Positions 12,510-25,855 of a stretch of 64,000 bases of DNA are shown here, one piece after another; position 1 is the stretch's first letter; the number at the start of each line of letters is the position of its first letter. This stretch comes from Macrotis lagotis (Eukaryota; Chordata; Mammalia; Peramelemorphia; Peramelidae): assembly GCF_037893015.1 (NCBI RefSeq), contig NC_133658.1, positions 143,769,982 to 143,833,981 of the forward strand, given 5' to 3'. The position numbers and the translations under genes are program-made. A model generated the notes under the pieces. It did no database searches and had not been told where the DNA came from. It was given only the letters and a program-made list of their open reading frames with translations.

Positions 12510-12540
<31 letters not shown>

Positions 12541-14734
12541 GGGAGGTGGTGCATAATTGAATGGTGTTGTCTTTAAATGATTAATTATATTAGTATAATA
12601 TGTAAAAGCTGGCTTAATCAAAATTTAATTTGGTTAGATAGAAATCTAAATCTAATTTTGTCTATATTGTGTCAGATTATTTTTATATATTAGACTAGCC
12701 TCCTCACATGACTGCTCAGGCCCTGCCATCAATCAGTTCACATAGAAATGTGAGTACCAGCACTTCAATTCCACAAACCTTTGTTAAGGACTTAGTATAT
12801 GCAGGGCATTTGGGATGTCAAGAAAAGCAATCCTAAGGGCTTTGGGGGAAGCATACACTTTATTTTTTTCTCATGTTTAAAAATATGTTTAGAGGAATCA
12901 TTTGACTTGGTTGGGTGGCAATACAATGACATGGAGAGGGGGGCCACAGTGGATAAAGATCTGACTCAAGGCACCAAACCTCTCTGGGTCCAAGGCAGCT
13001 CGCTGATCATTGCAAAAAAGATCCTAATCTGCCTTTGGAAAGAGTATTCTCTTGAATAAAGTCACAAGACCGGGCCTTGACCTGATCTTTGTAGCTGCCA
13101 TATCTCTCTCTGCCCTCCATGAATGTCATGTAAATAAATGCATTAATGTTACAAAAATACTCTCTCCCCAATTGTGTTCTAAGCTCTCTGAAACATTAAG
13201 TCTGCCCCATCTGGCCACAGTGCCATAATGCCACCTTTAGAACAGGAGTTTTGTATTCCCTCATTTATGTCAGTTTCTCAAAGTTGTATCAGATCTTTCA
13301 GGAGGTTAGAGTCTCAGTTTTCCTGGAGATCCACTTTTGATGACTTTGTCAACTGGTTTCTGTCATGACTAGTGCCCTGCACAGTGGCAGAGAGTAGCAA
13401 AGATAAACAACTTTTCCCAGATGTGGAAGGAACCACATAGAAAGCAGAAACTTTCATGTAGTAAAAATGAGAACTTTCCCCCCTCCTTTACTTTAAGATC
13501 TTTTCACCACTTTTGAAATAAAACTGTTAGTAGCTTCCCTTCAGTTTATTTGCAACTCCTGACGTTAACCTCACTGTTCTTAAAGTCTGTCTACTCTGGC
13601 ACCAGGAAATGTCACCTGAATTTTCCTTAAAACCCAAAGAACATAAATAATGGTGCCTGTGCCATATGCTTACTTCTTATTTAAAAAAAAAAAAACCTTA
13701 GATAACAAACTACTTTGGATTATGTAGTGTCACTTGTCCATACAGTGTCTGATTTGCAATTTTCTAACTGGTATTTCTAAAAATGAGCAATCAGAAACCT
13801 TATGTGTGGCTTTTGTTATATGCCATTGGAATAAATTTGTTTTATCAATTGCAGCTGCGTTAACTTGGCACAATTCATTTGTCATGACTCATTTTGCAGC
13901 TATTATTGCTAAACAGAATGTTTTTCTGAGGTAGTGTGGGGTTTTGAGCAATTATACACAAGAGGCTAATCTATCAATGTTCAAACAACTGTGAAATTTT
14001 TGAAATGGGAAAGATTTACATTACAAACTTCTGGATAGTTTCATGAATTGCAATTGTTTTTGTTGAGCACAATTGTGTTTTTAGAACTGTAGGCTCATCA
14101 GGGGCAGGACCCAGTAAGGGCTGGGGGCATGTCAAACAGCTGTACGAATGTGTATGTGAATGCTTGTAAAAAGTGTACTTGTTGCTTCACCAGTCCCACA
14201 TAACACTTCTCTAAGCTCCCCACCTCTAATCTTCAAGTTGTCTGGAGATTAGAGTTAGTGTTTGGGGACCCAGTGAATATTTTAATGAAGGAACCTTCAA
14301 AATGAAGATAACTTTAGTAAAGTAGCATTTTGTCACTTGAGCTTTTTTTGGTTTGTTTCATTTATTTTAGTTTTTGTTAAACTTTTGGTAAAGTACTATG
14401 GAAAACATATTGTAAATGTGCCATTGATCTCTCTACCCTCACAGCCCTGTGAAGTATCTGATGTTATCTTTGTCAGGCTTCTCATGTGAAAAAAGAGAAG
14501 TGATTTGCTCAGTGTCACAGTAAAGTAATGACTTTTTAAGAATTTAAATTCACAGTACTTGGTTTCTATGTAGGTCATTGAGTTAGATGCAATATAAACA
14601 TGCAAATCCAGAAGACTCACAAAATAAAAGTGTTCTATGAGTCTGTGTCAGTTGATTCAGGAGAGATGAGTAAAAGCATACATTTGAATATTTCTGTATA
14701 ACTTTCTAAAACCTTGTGTTGATTCCTTTTTCAG
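12350..14734. other. Intron within the GOLGA7 3' UTR
   Basis: Contains an AT/ACAT microsatellite (12476-12540) and a repeat-poor stretch at 13640-14110 with an AP-1-type TGACTCA at 13885-13891. No gene is seen. Confidence 0.65.
12476..12540. repeat. (AT)n then (ACAT)n microsatellite
   Basis: About 11 AT units followed by about 9 acat/cata units. In the GOLGA7 3' UTR intron. Confidence 0.95.
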
Positions 14735-15520
14735 AGTCCATCTCAGAATGGGACTCTCTTCTGTCCACCGGCCAACTGCAGAGTGTCCCCTACCTCCTCT
14801 CCAAGCATCATTCCTTTGTATCTGCTGCCAGAGTCACGGTGCCATTCTACTCCAAGGACTAACTTTCTAAAATTCCGCTCCTGGGGTGACATCTAGTCAC
14901 TCAGCATCCACTTTGTGTCTTTAAACTGTGTAGGACTCTGTAATCTTTGTAGTTATTTCTGAGAAAATATAATGAAGCATTTCACTTTTTTAATTCAAAA
15001 CAATTTAATAAGATGATGAGCTGTATATATCAGCCCAATCCAAAATCCATTTCTTATCTGCCACCAGGACTATTGGTTCTGCTCAGTATTTATGCTGTCA
15101 TCTCTACCAGGTGGTTTTTTGATTTCAGCAAGTCATATCCAGGTTTGGTTTCATTTCCCCTGAATTGAAGAATGTTTTTTCTTCCAGGCATGTTTTTTGC
15201 TGAGGGTTAAGCTATGCCTGTGACCTGCTGATACATCTCCCAGACCTCAAAGAACTCACAGGATTGCCAGAAGATCTGTTTCTACTGTTGGTTTCTCATA
15301 TTGAAGTCATTGGAAAGATAATGTATAATGCTATTTGTTTTTAATGTAGCACTTATTACTAAATGAACCAGTATTTCATGTGATTTCCAGTTACCTTGAT
15401 TCTCCTTGGAGAATTTTATATCATTACTGCATTGCCATGAATGTTGGGAGGATGTAGTATATGTTGCTTGTTTTATTAAAACTATGTAAGCACAATAAAG
15501 TGGATGCTAAACCATCAGAC
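14735..15520 (+). other. GOLGA7: GOLGA7 3' UTR exon
   Basis: A good acceptor (cctttttcag) at 14725-14734 opens a repeat-free stretch with a higher GC start, followed by an AT-rich 3' UTR. The first poly(A) signal with a clean context is AATAAA at 15494-15499. The end is estimated about 20 bases further on. Longer forms using later signals cannot be excluded. Confidence 0.75.
15494..15499 (+). terminator. GOLGA7: Poly(A) signal AATAAA for GOLGA7
   Basis: Canonical AATAAA in the context gcacAATAAAgtgg. The sequence after it (ttgctctgtccc) is T/GT-rich within about 40 bases, as expected for a downstream element. Confidence 0.65.
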
Positions 15521-17337
15521 ATAGACATCCTTGCTCTGTCCCTTAATGTGTAATAAGCAAGTGTAATGAACATTTTCCTTATGGCTTTATTATAAATATA
15601 ACTTATGGGGAAAATAATCTGGTAGGAATAATACTGTATGTATGTGCTCATTTTTAACTATTTCCACTGGCAAAACTTATGAATCATAAACTTTTCATTT
15701 TAATTCAGTATTCAGGATGCACATAGATCTTGTAATTAGTTCAGGTAAAATAATATGAATGTTTCCTGAGTAAAATTCCCCAAAACCTAAGTTAATATTT
15801 GTTTTTCTTTTACCTACATGGCAGTGTTTTCTAAGACCTTGAAATTAAGTTAATCATTATGGTTTGAGAGCATTGTTCTTTGGGAAGAGCCAAGGAATTT
15901 ATTTACTAGAAAAGAAAGAAAAATTTAAAGTTCTACTTCCAGTGATATTGTAGGTGCTAAAACTGGATCTAATCTTCCAGATTTAATTTCTGTTATGGAT
16001 TTGTTAAGTCATTCATCTAAATCCCAAGAAGCTTGTTTAGTATTTTAATTGTATAAAACCCTTTTTGTTTTTCTATAGCCTGTAACAGTATGTCTGTCTG
16101 CCTTTCACACCCATTGCAATAACTTTGCCCAAATATTAATGCATTAGTAAAACTTTTCTTAAATAAATTGGCTCCGTTATGTTTGCTTGATAGTTTGGTG
16201 GTAAATCTCATTTGACAATGTTGTATATCTTCCTAATTGTTTTTAAAATATTCTGTGACTCCTGAGTTTCCTATTTTCCTTTTTAAAAATAATAATTCCT
16301 TATGTTTGTATAGCACTTTATACTTTTCAGAGTTCTTTCCGTAAGTCAGTTTATCGAAGCATTCCATCAGCCAAAAATGCTGGTTAATGGAAGAGCATCT
16401 TAGTGATAGTTGTTTTCTTTAGGGTGGACAGGGAGAGATGAGTAATCTCTTATAATATTTGATAATCAGCTTTGATAGGTTGAAAGGCAATTTTGTGTGC
16501 ATTCATCCTCTCACTTAAGGAAGTTTATCACCCTAAGTTTTAAGCTTCTTCCACACCTGAAATATCAGTAGTTATCTCCTTTTACTTACAAAAGAAATTG
16601 AAATTACTAAGACTTTAGGTAAGTGCTTTTCAACATGATGAGTTTAGAATTAAAGTTTCTCTGGATTTAAGCCCTAGTTAGAGTCATAATTTATATCAGT
16701 ACTAACAATAAATTTCCATTTTACCTCATCTGGCATGAAGGTGAACCCAGATCCATTTAATTGGAAAGGCTCTACATATATTACCAAAGATAAGCTCTAT
16801 TGTTCAAGGACTACTTTAGGTGTAGTCAAGTTATAGTCTTACCACAAAGTTGGCCACCAGGTGGCCATTCAGATACTCATGAGTACTGTCTCCTAAAGAG
16901 TGGAAAGGTTCCACTGGGTGGTGGTGAGACCACATTGATAAAATCACTGATCTTTGAAGTCTATAAACATTGAAGGGAAAGTACAATAGTGCCTGAATTA
17001 AATTTCAGGGGAGAGATCTGTGATGGTCTAGTACTGACTAAACTTGAGGATTAGGCCTCTCTTTAGTAGTACCCTGTCTTTGCTGGACGTAGGGTCTTCA
17101 TTCAGGATTGCTGAGACCCTAAATATTCTTGCCCTAAAGAAATTTCTAATGTTCCATAGTGTGTGAGAGGAGAAAATATGTCTGTCTTTTATATTTATTT
17201 TAATGAGCTTGATAGCAGGAGGCATTAGAGATAACTGTTCTTCAGGTATGAATTGGCCTGAGGCTCTGAAGAAAAAGAAAAACAAGAATATATTGGTTTT
17301 CGTTTCTGGAAAGAAATTTGAAATTATGTGAAGAGGG

Positions 17338-17520
17338 ACTAAAAGGATCACTACTAGGTATATACCCCAAAATGAATGACAGAAGAAAAGACAAGTACTC
17401 TGTACCAAAATGCATATAGCAATCCTTTGTGTTTGCAAAGAACTAGAAAATAAAGATACATATCATTTGAAGAATGGCTTCAAACTTCTGTGCTATATCT
17501 GCTGAGATTACAAATAAAAA
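17338..17520 (+). mobile_element. Short L1 3' fragment
   Basis: ccactactaggtatataccccaa style phrases (here cactactaggtatatacccc at 17351) and the following block match the L1 ORF2/3' UTR junction. Old and short. Confidence 0.5.
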
Positions 17521-17559
17521 ATCTATATGGTTCCTCAGTGTCTTAGGAGAAATCAAAGA

Positions 17560-17660
17560 AAATTTCAACTACCTGTTGGATGGCAATCTTGAATGCTATA
17601 TCTAGTTCTAATGTTGAACCATTTCATGATGCCAGTGACCTTGGTGGCAGCATTTTATAT
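17560..17660 (-). pseudogene. Cold-shock-domain (Y-box protein-like) gene fragment
   Basis: The minus strand reads ATKVTGIMKWFNIRTRY at about 17590-17640, against ATKVLGTVKWFNVRNGY of Y-box proteins as I recall them (11 of 17 identical). Homology fades on both sides: the left flank is L1-like and the right flank is not recognised. This is probably a piece of an old YBX retrocopy. The call rests on one short block. Confidence 0.4.
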
Positions 17661-20600
17661 TTCTAAGGATTGATTTTTCTGGATGGTGGCATCAGGGCCA
17701 TTGGTCTGCTGAGGCAATACTAATCCCAAGGTACTTGGGTTTACAGTCCTGGACTGTCTTCATGAGGTCTGAGAAGAGATGGTGGTTTAAGGCATGGGGA
17801 AAGTGGTTTCTTGGCACATACACATGAATATGATGAATATATAGAGAAGTATAGTGCCATATGTTGTCAAATTTCTTTAATACATTGGTTATTTTTACTG
17901 AAATCATTTTTAACTCCATTTTAAAAAAATTTTATTATGAAGGATGAAGAGAGAGAAGTAGTTGGAAATGATGTAAAAGCAAAAGAGCAACTAAAAATGT
18001 ATCTTATTTATATGTAAAATACTATTTGGCCTAAAAAGTAGTGCTAAATTTTCTGGAACCTCATCACCTAAAATTTGAGGATTTCACTAAGTTAGTAAGA
18101 GGGTCAGAGGAACAGCAGATGGATTGCATTCATGACAACCTAAGTAGTAATTTGGGCAAATAATGAGCTACCCTCCAACTCATACTTTTCCCTTTTTATG
18201 ACACTATAAAATCCATTGACATAGCTAATTTATTGTGTTAATAAATCTTGGCTATGATTGAAAGTGAAAATGTTTTTCAAATTTTATTTTTTAGATCTCA
18301 AATTATCTTTTTGCATATAGCTTTTTGATAAAACTTGATTTTTAAGAAAGTTTCCATTTTTCAAAATTCTCTAAGGAGCCAATAAAAGGATGACTAATAC
18401 TTTGTACACAACTGAGGTCTGTACTACTTGTTTTCTCTGTGTACAATTTAAATAATGAGCAGTGTGGAAAAAGTATTGGTTATCCCTTAGAAATAGATCA
18501 CATGAACAAAAAAAGCTTTTAATCTAAACTTAAAAAATAACCCTAATCCAAGAGAGTAATAGTGAATAAAATGGAGCAAGAAATTTTCTTTCCTAAAAGT
18601 TTTGTTCCATTTCCAGGTACACAAAAATTTTGTGCTCAAGTTATTAAGAAAAGAGCTTATATAGAGAAGCATGTTTTCTTTAGGGATTGTCAGACTTCAT
18701 CCTTCATGCTTATTAGAGAGAGGATGAAATGACAACCTGACTTGGCCTTAGTTTAAGAAAATGAAATCAATGTGAAAGGCTCCATTCTTCCCTTCTGAAG
18801 AGCTATGGTGGGTGGCTTAGATGGACATTGAAAGGAATGCTAATAACTTCTTTATTAGACATTTTGCTCGAGTGCACAGAAAGTAGAAATTGTATACATT
18901 TGACAGATTACTATCCATGAATTATTGGTTGAACATATAATGTGAATTTTGGAATAACTTGTAAAATCAGTATGTTTTGCCACCACAAGTAGTAAGCTAA
19001 AGACTGTTTAAATTATGAAAATATAAATGCTGATTCGTTCTCCATGCTAATCTCATACTAATCTCTTACACAGGAGATATAGACTATCTGATTTTCTTTG
19101 CTGTTGCTGTGGAGAATTTCCAAATGAGAAAACTCCTTTTCTAATGCATATTGGCACCATCTTTGCAACTTATAATCTTAGAATTGTCTAGAACACTGAA
19201 ATGTTGTGATCGCCCAAGATCACATAGTCAATATGTGTTAGACAGAACTGGAACCCATGCCTTCCTGGTCTCCAAGCCACCTTTTTATTCTCTATGCTAT
19301 CCTGTTTTACCCACCCCAAAAGGTGTACAGTGTTTGAAACTGTATAAAATTAAAATCCATCCAGTGGATTCCGTGATAAATCTTTTCATAAACTAGGGAA
19401 ACCTCCCAGTCATCCCCATACCTTCCAAGAAAAAGAAAAAAAATAAGATGTTTTTCAGAGGGGTGGAAGTATTGCTTTTGACAGTACTGAGGAAAAAATT
19501 ACTACATTAGGAAACAATGGGGCAAACCCTACAAAAAGACTGAACCAAGGAATTCAGGAGTCATTACCAAATAAAAAGCACAAATTAATGCTAGCAAGAG
19601 TTTCATATTGATGGACTGTAGGAATAGACAACCTGCAACTTAGGCAGTCACTTTACTACCCTGATAGTAGAATCTTTAATATTGAGGTTCATAAATCACT
19701 TTGTCTTTGAAGAATTTCTTTTCCTTTCTCCTTACAAAGTTTCTTTAAAAAAATCGGAATGCCTTAAAAATCAGAAATCTGAAGCCACAGGCTCCCAGAG
19801 CTGACTTCCTTGATCCTAAAGTTTCTGTTCATGTACATGCTGCTTTCCCTCATATTTTCACAGACCAGTTTATTGCCAGGAAATTAATGTAATAATTTGT
19901 ACTGAAAATGTTTTTGCAATTACACTTTTGGGGGCAACCAACTGTTGAACAACATGACTATGTAACCACAGGTCCTGTGGTATATAGGAGGGCTCAGAAA
20001 CATGGATGTCATTTGGCATTTTCTTTACAATTAAAGGAATAATGTGTATAGCCTTTGCACATCTGTGTGTGTCTCATACAATGTGCAAGTGTTTCATTTA
20101 CTCTAATGCCTGTGTTCTCAAATACTTAAAGGATTTGAGCTGGAAAAAGGAACTTTGTTGGAAAGAAGAATATGTCTAAATAAGAAATAAGAAGAGATTG
20201 AATTACCCCAGGTAGCAAAAGAAGGAAAAGACTTGGTATATGAAAGAAATTACTATAAAAAGATTTTCATTTTGCAGTCACATATGAATGTAAATGAGAG
20301 GTAGGTCAATAACTAAGGCAAATTTTGATTTAGCATGTATATTATTTACCTATAATGTATGCATACCCACATTATTGTGTCTAAATATAAAACTCAAAGA
20401 TTGCAGTAGAAAATTGGCAACATTATTCATGTTTTGGGGGTGGAAATAGAGTATTTTATCTATAAATGCACCTGATTTTCATTTGGAATATATATTAACA
20501 AACAAAATCTAACTTTCCAACATCTTGACAAAGAAGCCAATACTCCAAAAAGGGGGGGGGGGGAATGAAACCATTTGTCAAAGTATCATTAACAAAGCTA

Positions 20601-20688
20601 GACTACAAGGATTATAGAGATGAAAGTGAAAAAAAAAATCTGATCACAACCAGATTTTCTGGGGGGAAGTTTTTATAAGAACAAGTGT

Positions 20689-20833
20689 TGGGGGCAGCTA
20701 GGTGGCATAGTGGATAAAGCACTTGCCCTGGAGTCAGGAGTACCTGGGTTCAAATCCAGCCTTGGACACTTAATTACCTAGCTGTGTGGCCTTGAGCAAG
20801 CCACTTAACCCCATTTGCCTTGCAAAAAAAATA
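20689..20833 (+). mobile_element. Marsupial tRNA/MIR-type SINE
   Basis: gggggcagctaggtggcata to tttgccttgcaaaaaaaa; aagtgtt repeats flank it. Confidence 0.9.
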
Positions 20834-21795
20834 AGTGTTACAAGCTTACTAGTGTGACATAGGCTCTGAGGTAACCATCTCAACTCCCACTGGCAGAGTA
20901 TGATAGAGGTGGGCACTATATCCTTACAAGGCTCAAAGGGTAACGCTGAGGGAGTATTTTTTTTTAATGCCATATAATTCATGACCCAGACTATGTTGTT
21001 CCTCCAGGATTATCAGTGAAATAAATTATTCAATCAGACTTAATTACCAGTTACCAAGCTCCTCAACCAACCAGACTTCCTGTAGACTCAGGGGATGTGT
21101 CCAGTTCATGTTCACATCTAATGAACCAATCCAAACATATCCTCACCTAACATGTTTTGGAGTATATAATTTTATCACTTTAAGGTCATGTAAGGTCATT
21201 TTCTATGCTGATTCCTACATTTATATGTAACTGTTACTTTTGTCTGTAACTTTTTTGATGTCCCAAATAATCCCAAATATGATTAAATAATAATAATAAT
21301 ATAATGGTTTTGGTCACCAGGGCATAGCAATCTTATACAAAAACTTAAGATGTCCTTAAAATTGCAGAGATTTCAACAAACATAGAATAGGAATTTACTC
21401 AAAATAACTTATTTAGTAAGGAATTCCAATTAGGAAATTGAATCATTTGTACAAATGATCAGAATCCAAGTTCTGTGTTCATTAAGTGAAATCTTCAAAA
21501 GCCCACTCTGCACAGAATTACCAAATTAGACAAAGAGAACAATTGATCACTTAATCCACTATTTTGTACTGAAGTGGGATTTCCACTTTTGTCACCCACT
21601 GTCAATACTTGGTTATGGTGGTAAACCCAAAAAAGAAAATACCTGTAGACTTCTACAAATTTGTTATTAATCGCTTGTGGATTCAAACAGACACTACTAG
21701 AAAAGAAAAGGGACAAATGACGATCACTTGTTTAGAAAATGGTGGGTTGAGTCTCAAAAGTAGCCTATAAGGTCAAAGTTGGAAATCAACCTGCA

Positions 21796-22200
21796 TTTTT
21801 TATTTTTTTTTAAATATTTATTTTTCCAACTACAAACAATGGTAGATTTCAACATTTTTCTTTTTGCAAGGTTCAAATATCACATTTTTCTCCTTCCCTT
21901 TCTCCCCCCCCAAGCAAAAAGCAATCTAAGCTATATTTGTATAACCATGCTAAACATCAATCCATATTAATCAAGTTGTGAAAGAATAAATCAAAATGGA
22001 AAAAGAAAAACATTAGAGAGGAAAAAAATATACATAAGACAAGTTTTTTTTAACAAGTAAATATGCTTAATAACAAAGATAAATCCAAAGAAAAAATGAC
22101 CAGGACACTTTATATTTTTGCCTCCCCAAGAAAAGAGGGAAATCCAGTTGCAAATCCAATTCCTGAGCAAATTTTGCACACTAGAACTGTTTAAGTAACT
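21796..22200 (-). mobile_element. L1 3' UTR fragment
   Basis: The complement of the L1 3' end seen at 24500-24600: ttatttttccaactac and the run toward ataaccatgctaaacat. The right limit is approximate. Confidence 0.6.
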
Positions 22201-23209
22201 CACAAAAATGGCAGCTGCTCCTTAGCAAGGCCACAACAGACCAAGTGACTCAATGCTCTGGGTTCTTATTTCAAAAAAATACCAACTTCAGGGAACAATT
22301 AACACAATTTCATGACCACAATGTAAAAGTATTTTCAGCTGAAAAGCTAATCTAAAATATAACCTGAAAAGCTAAATTTCCATCATTTTAGAATGCCATT
22401 GAGGTGGAATTGTAACATCTGCCTAAACTAACTTGAGATTGACACAATAATCAGATATCCATGTATGACAGAGTGTAGTTAATCATTCCATCCTTTCAAA
22501 TGCCTTCTGATCAGAAGAAGGGAGAATTACAGACTTCATTAATTAACTAAGGTCTTTAGTTTCACTAACAGAAAGGAGGTAACTGTTCCAAAAAAATTGC
22601 TAGAGAACTATTCAATTGTAAACTTTAACCAAGTGCCAGGAAGTTTTCAAGATTTCATTCATGCTTGAAATGGAAAAACTATCCCATGTCAACTCAGGTC
22701 ATCCATATCTCATTAGAGTTTTTTCTATTTGAGGAGATATATATTCCCTAGAAGCTCCCTGTAGGAAAGAAAATGTTCACGTTTGTAAATTATAGTACAG
22801 GTTATCTTACCATAGCACTGGCTCTAATTAGAAACTTTGGAGCAATAATAATTTGTAGAATGAAGCTTATTATATCTTATGAAGTCTGAGTTGGACTATT
22901 GGATGCCAGACAAGGAACAAGGAAACCACTGATTAAGCTAAAATATGCCTGAATTCAAGTCAATGTATTTCTTCTAAGAGAAAAATTGATAATCTCCAGC
23001 CTAAAGGAAGAATCTTTGTACCTACCCACTTCTATATTTCCCAATTCAGCCAACATTTATTAGAGCATAGAAGGCACCATGCTAGGTACTGGGAGAACAA
23101 AGACACAAATAAAACAATCTCTGCCCTCATCAAACTTACCTGCTAATTTGTATAGCTAATTTGTATATTTTGTATAGTTTAGCTTTACATAGTTGTTTGT
23201 ATGTTCCCT

Positions 23210-23305
23210 TCCCTCACTAGAATATGAGCTCTTTCAGAGTAGGGACTGTTATATACCTTTCTTTATATCAAATGTTTATTTCTTCATATATTAAATGTTT
23301 ATTAA
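23210..23305 (+). mobile_element. L2 LINE 3' terminus
   Basis: gaatatgagctctttcagag and agggactgttatata, then AT-rich end with ttaaatgtttattaactg. Confidence 0.5.
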
Positions 23306-23309
23306 CTGC

Positions 23310-25095
23310 TTCATATTACTGATAATAATAGATAAACAGAGGAGAGAGAAAGCCTTAACAACTGAAGGATCAGGAAAAGTTTCACATAGGAGGAAGCACC
23401 TGAACCCAGAAGAAAGAAAAAGGAGAGGCATCGAAAAGGAATGCATCTCAAGACTAGAAGATAGTTTTGGCATATTCATGGAGGTGGAAATGAAATATCA
23501 AGTTCAGACAATAGTGAGTAGTTCAGTTTGACTGAAGCATAGGACATGAAGAAATAAATAATATGACATGAGATTGGAAATGTTGATTGAAACCAGATTG
23601 TGGAGGATCTTAAATGTCATGTTGAGTTTATTTCTTAGAAGTAATAGGGAGTCACTGAAGTTGGGGTCTTTGTTTTTGTTTATTCTAGCAAGAGAATGAC
23701 ATAGATCTGTGACTGAGAAAGACTATTTTGATAGTTGCATGTAGGACAGATTAAGAAGTCAGAAAGAATGGAAATGAGGAGATCAACTGGGAGCTTATTA
23801 CAGCACTGTGCAACTCTACCATTTTGAGAAAACTAAAAAGGTTAATTATATTGTCCCAGTTATACAAGCAATAAGCTGTAACTATAAAAAAGGATTTGAA
23901 CCCAGAGCCTCTGACTTCAAATCTAGTGGGGGGGGGGAGAGTCAGTGATAAGAAAGGAACAGATACAGGAAATGTTGTGGCAATAAAATTAATAAGATTT
24001 GGTAAGATTTTGAATGGAGGAGGAAACAAAAGAACCTAGAATGGGTCTTTTGTTACAAGCTTAGATAAGTGGGAAAATGGTATATCCTTAACAGAAATAG
24101 GAAAGCTTAATGAAGGTGGTTGAGTTTGGAAGAGATCTATTCCATTTTAGAAATGTTAAGTATAAGATGCAAAGTGAAGTGAGTAGAACCAGGAGAACAC
24201 TGTACAAATAAGCAATATTGTGTGATGTTCAACTATGATTGACTTAGCTCTTCTCAGAACTACAATAATCTAAGACAACTCCAAAAGACAGATCCATATC
24301 CAGTGAAAGAACTGATGGAGTCTGAATGCAGATTGAAGCATGCTATTTTCACTTTTTCTTTATTTTTTCATGTTTTTTCCCCTTTTACAAACTGCAATTG
24401 TTTTGCAAACTCTTTTCTCTTTCACAACATAACTAACATGGAAATAGGTTTTACATGATTGCATATATATTGCATATATATTGCTTACTGTCTTAGGGAA
24501 GGGAGAAGGTAGGAAGAGAGAAAATTTGAAACTCAAAATTTTACAAAAAATGAATGTTAAAATTGTTTTTACATGTAATTGGGAAAAACACTATAAAAAA
24601 CATGTTAAGTTTGAAGTGTGAAAGGGGCATTCTGTTCTAATTGTCCTTCAGACAGCTGGAAAGGCAAGACTGATGTTCAAGTCAGATAATATGACTGAAT
24701 TTATAGAGATGAAAGTTGATACACAGAAATTATCATTGAACCCATTGGAGCTGATGAAATCACTCAGGAAGAATGGTCCATGATCCAGCTTTGCAAAAGG
24801 AATAGAAAAAGAATTATGAATGAAGAAAAGGAATAGTGCTCATCTAAGTAGGAAAGAAGAAAATGGAGATAGGAGATAAGAGAACCTAGGAAAAGAGGTT
24901 GGCAAACAAATTGTGTAGATGTCAAAAAAAAGATGAAAAATGAGAAGGGTCATTGGATTTAGTAATTTAGACTTTCTTGGTAATCTTGGTAAAAACAACT
25001 TCAGTACAATGATGGGGGCCTAAAACAAGATTGCAATGAGTTGAGAAGTGAAATAAGAAAAGGGAAGAGGAAGTAGAGGTAATTAAATTAGCTGG
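23310..25095. repeat. Purine-rich ancient interspersed repeat, copy 2, split by a MIR and an L1 tail
   Basis: Carries the left part of the repeat (tgtggaggatcttaaatgtc, aatagggagtcactgaagtt), the middle (ggagctgatgaaatcactca) and the right part (tcattggatttagtaattt, ggtaatcttggtaaaaacaa). Confidence 0.55.
24162..24601 (+). mobile_element. L1 3' UTR fragment with target-site duplication
   Basis: The phrase gaagtgagtagaaccaggag and the end tacatgtaattgggaaaaa mark the L1 3' UTR. The 9-base repeat atgttaagt at 24153-24161 and 24602-24610 flanks it exactly. It inserted into an older purine-rich repeat. Confidence 0.75.
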
Positions 25096-25109
25096 TCTAG
25101 ACTAAGGAA

Positions 25110-25310
25110 AACCTGAGTTCAAATTTGGCCTCAGATACTTACTAGTTAGGTGACCCTGAGCAAATTACTTAACTCTGCCTCCATTTCCTCATGTATACAA
25201 TGAGCTGGAGAAATAAAATGGAAAGCTACTCCAGTGTCTTTGTCAAGAAAATTCCAAATGGGACCACAAAGAGTCAGACAAGACTGAACTGGCTGCACAA
25301 AAACAAAAAA
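25110..25310 (+). mobile_element. Mar1-type marsupial CORE-SINE
   Basis: aaacctgagttcaaatttgg to accacaaagagtcagacaag and an A-rich tail. Confidence 0.75.
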
Positions 25311-25783
25311 ACTCCAGATACTGTGCTAAGGAGATAAAAATGCAAGCAAATAAGACAGTCCCTTCCCTCAAGAAACTTAAATTTTAGAGGGGAAGATACT
25401 ACAATAGAAGGGGGGGGAGGTTAATCAAGAGAGGGCAGATGAGGAGAAGGAAGAGTATTCCAAAAATAGTTCAGTTATGAATGAGATACATGAAGTACAT
25501 AGCTGTACTTTCTAAAATGGTGGTTCAAGAAAGAAGTAGACAATGAAGACCAAAAGGTTTCTCATATGGCAATGTGGTATATGAGAAGGAGACAGCAATG
25601 CAAAACATACAGATACTGACATATAAGTATATACATACTAGTAATATGTGAAAAATGCATATACAGATATAAATCTATAAATAAAAATAAATTCCAGAGC
25701 TTCTCAGGGAAGATACTCTCTAGGGATTATCTCTGGGAGTTCCAACAATGATGAAATCTGAAATCACAGATTTTTCCTGAACA

Positions 25784-25785
<2 letters not shown>

Positions 25786-25825
<40 letters not shown>

Positions 25826-25855
25826 GTTATTGCTATTACTATTACTATTACTATT
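25786..25855. repeat. (ATT)n microsatellite with decayed right end
   Basis: About 13 att units, then gttatt, gctatt, actatt variants. Confidence 0.95.

Noticed and set aside
12799-13059. 86-codon open frame in the GOLGA7 3' UTR intron
   Set aside because: No domain and no splice support; the middle resembles a decayed SINE-like sequence (cacagtggataaagatctg).
17028-17438. 136-codon open frame on the minus strand
   Set aside because: It partly overlaps an L1 fragment and matches no family I know.
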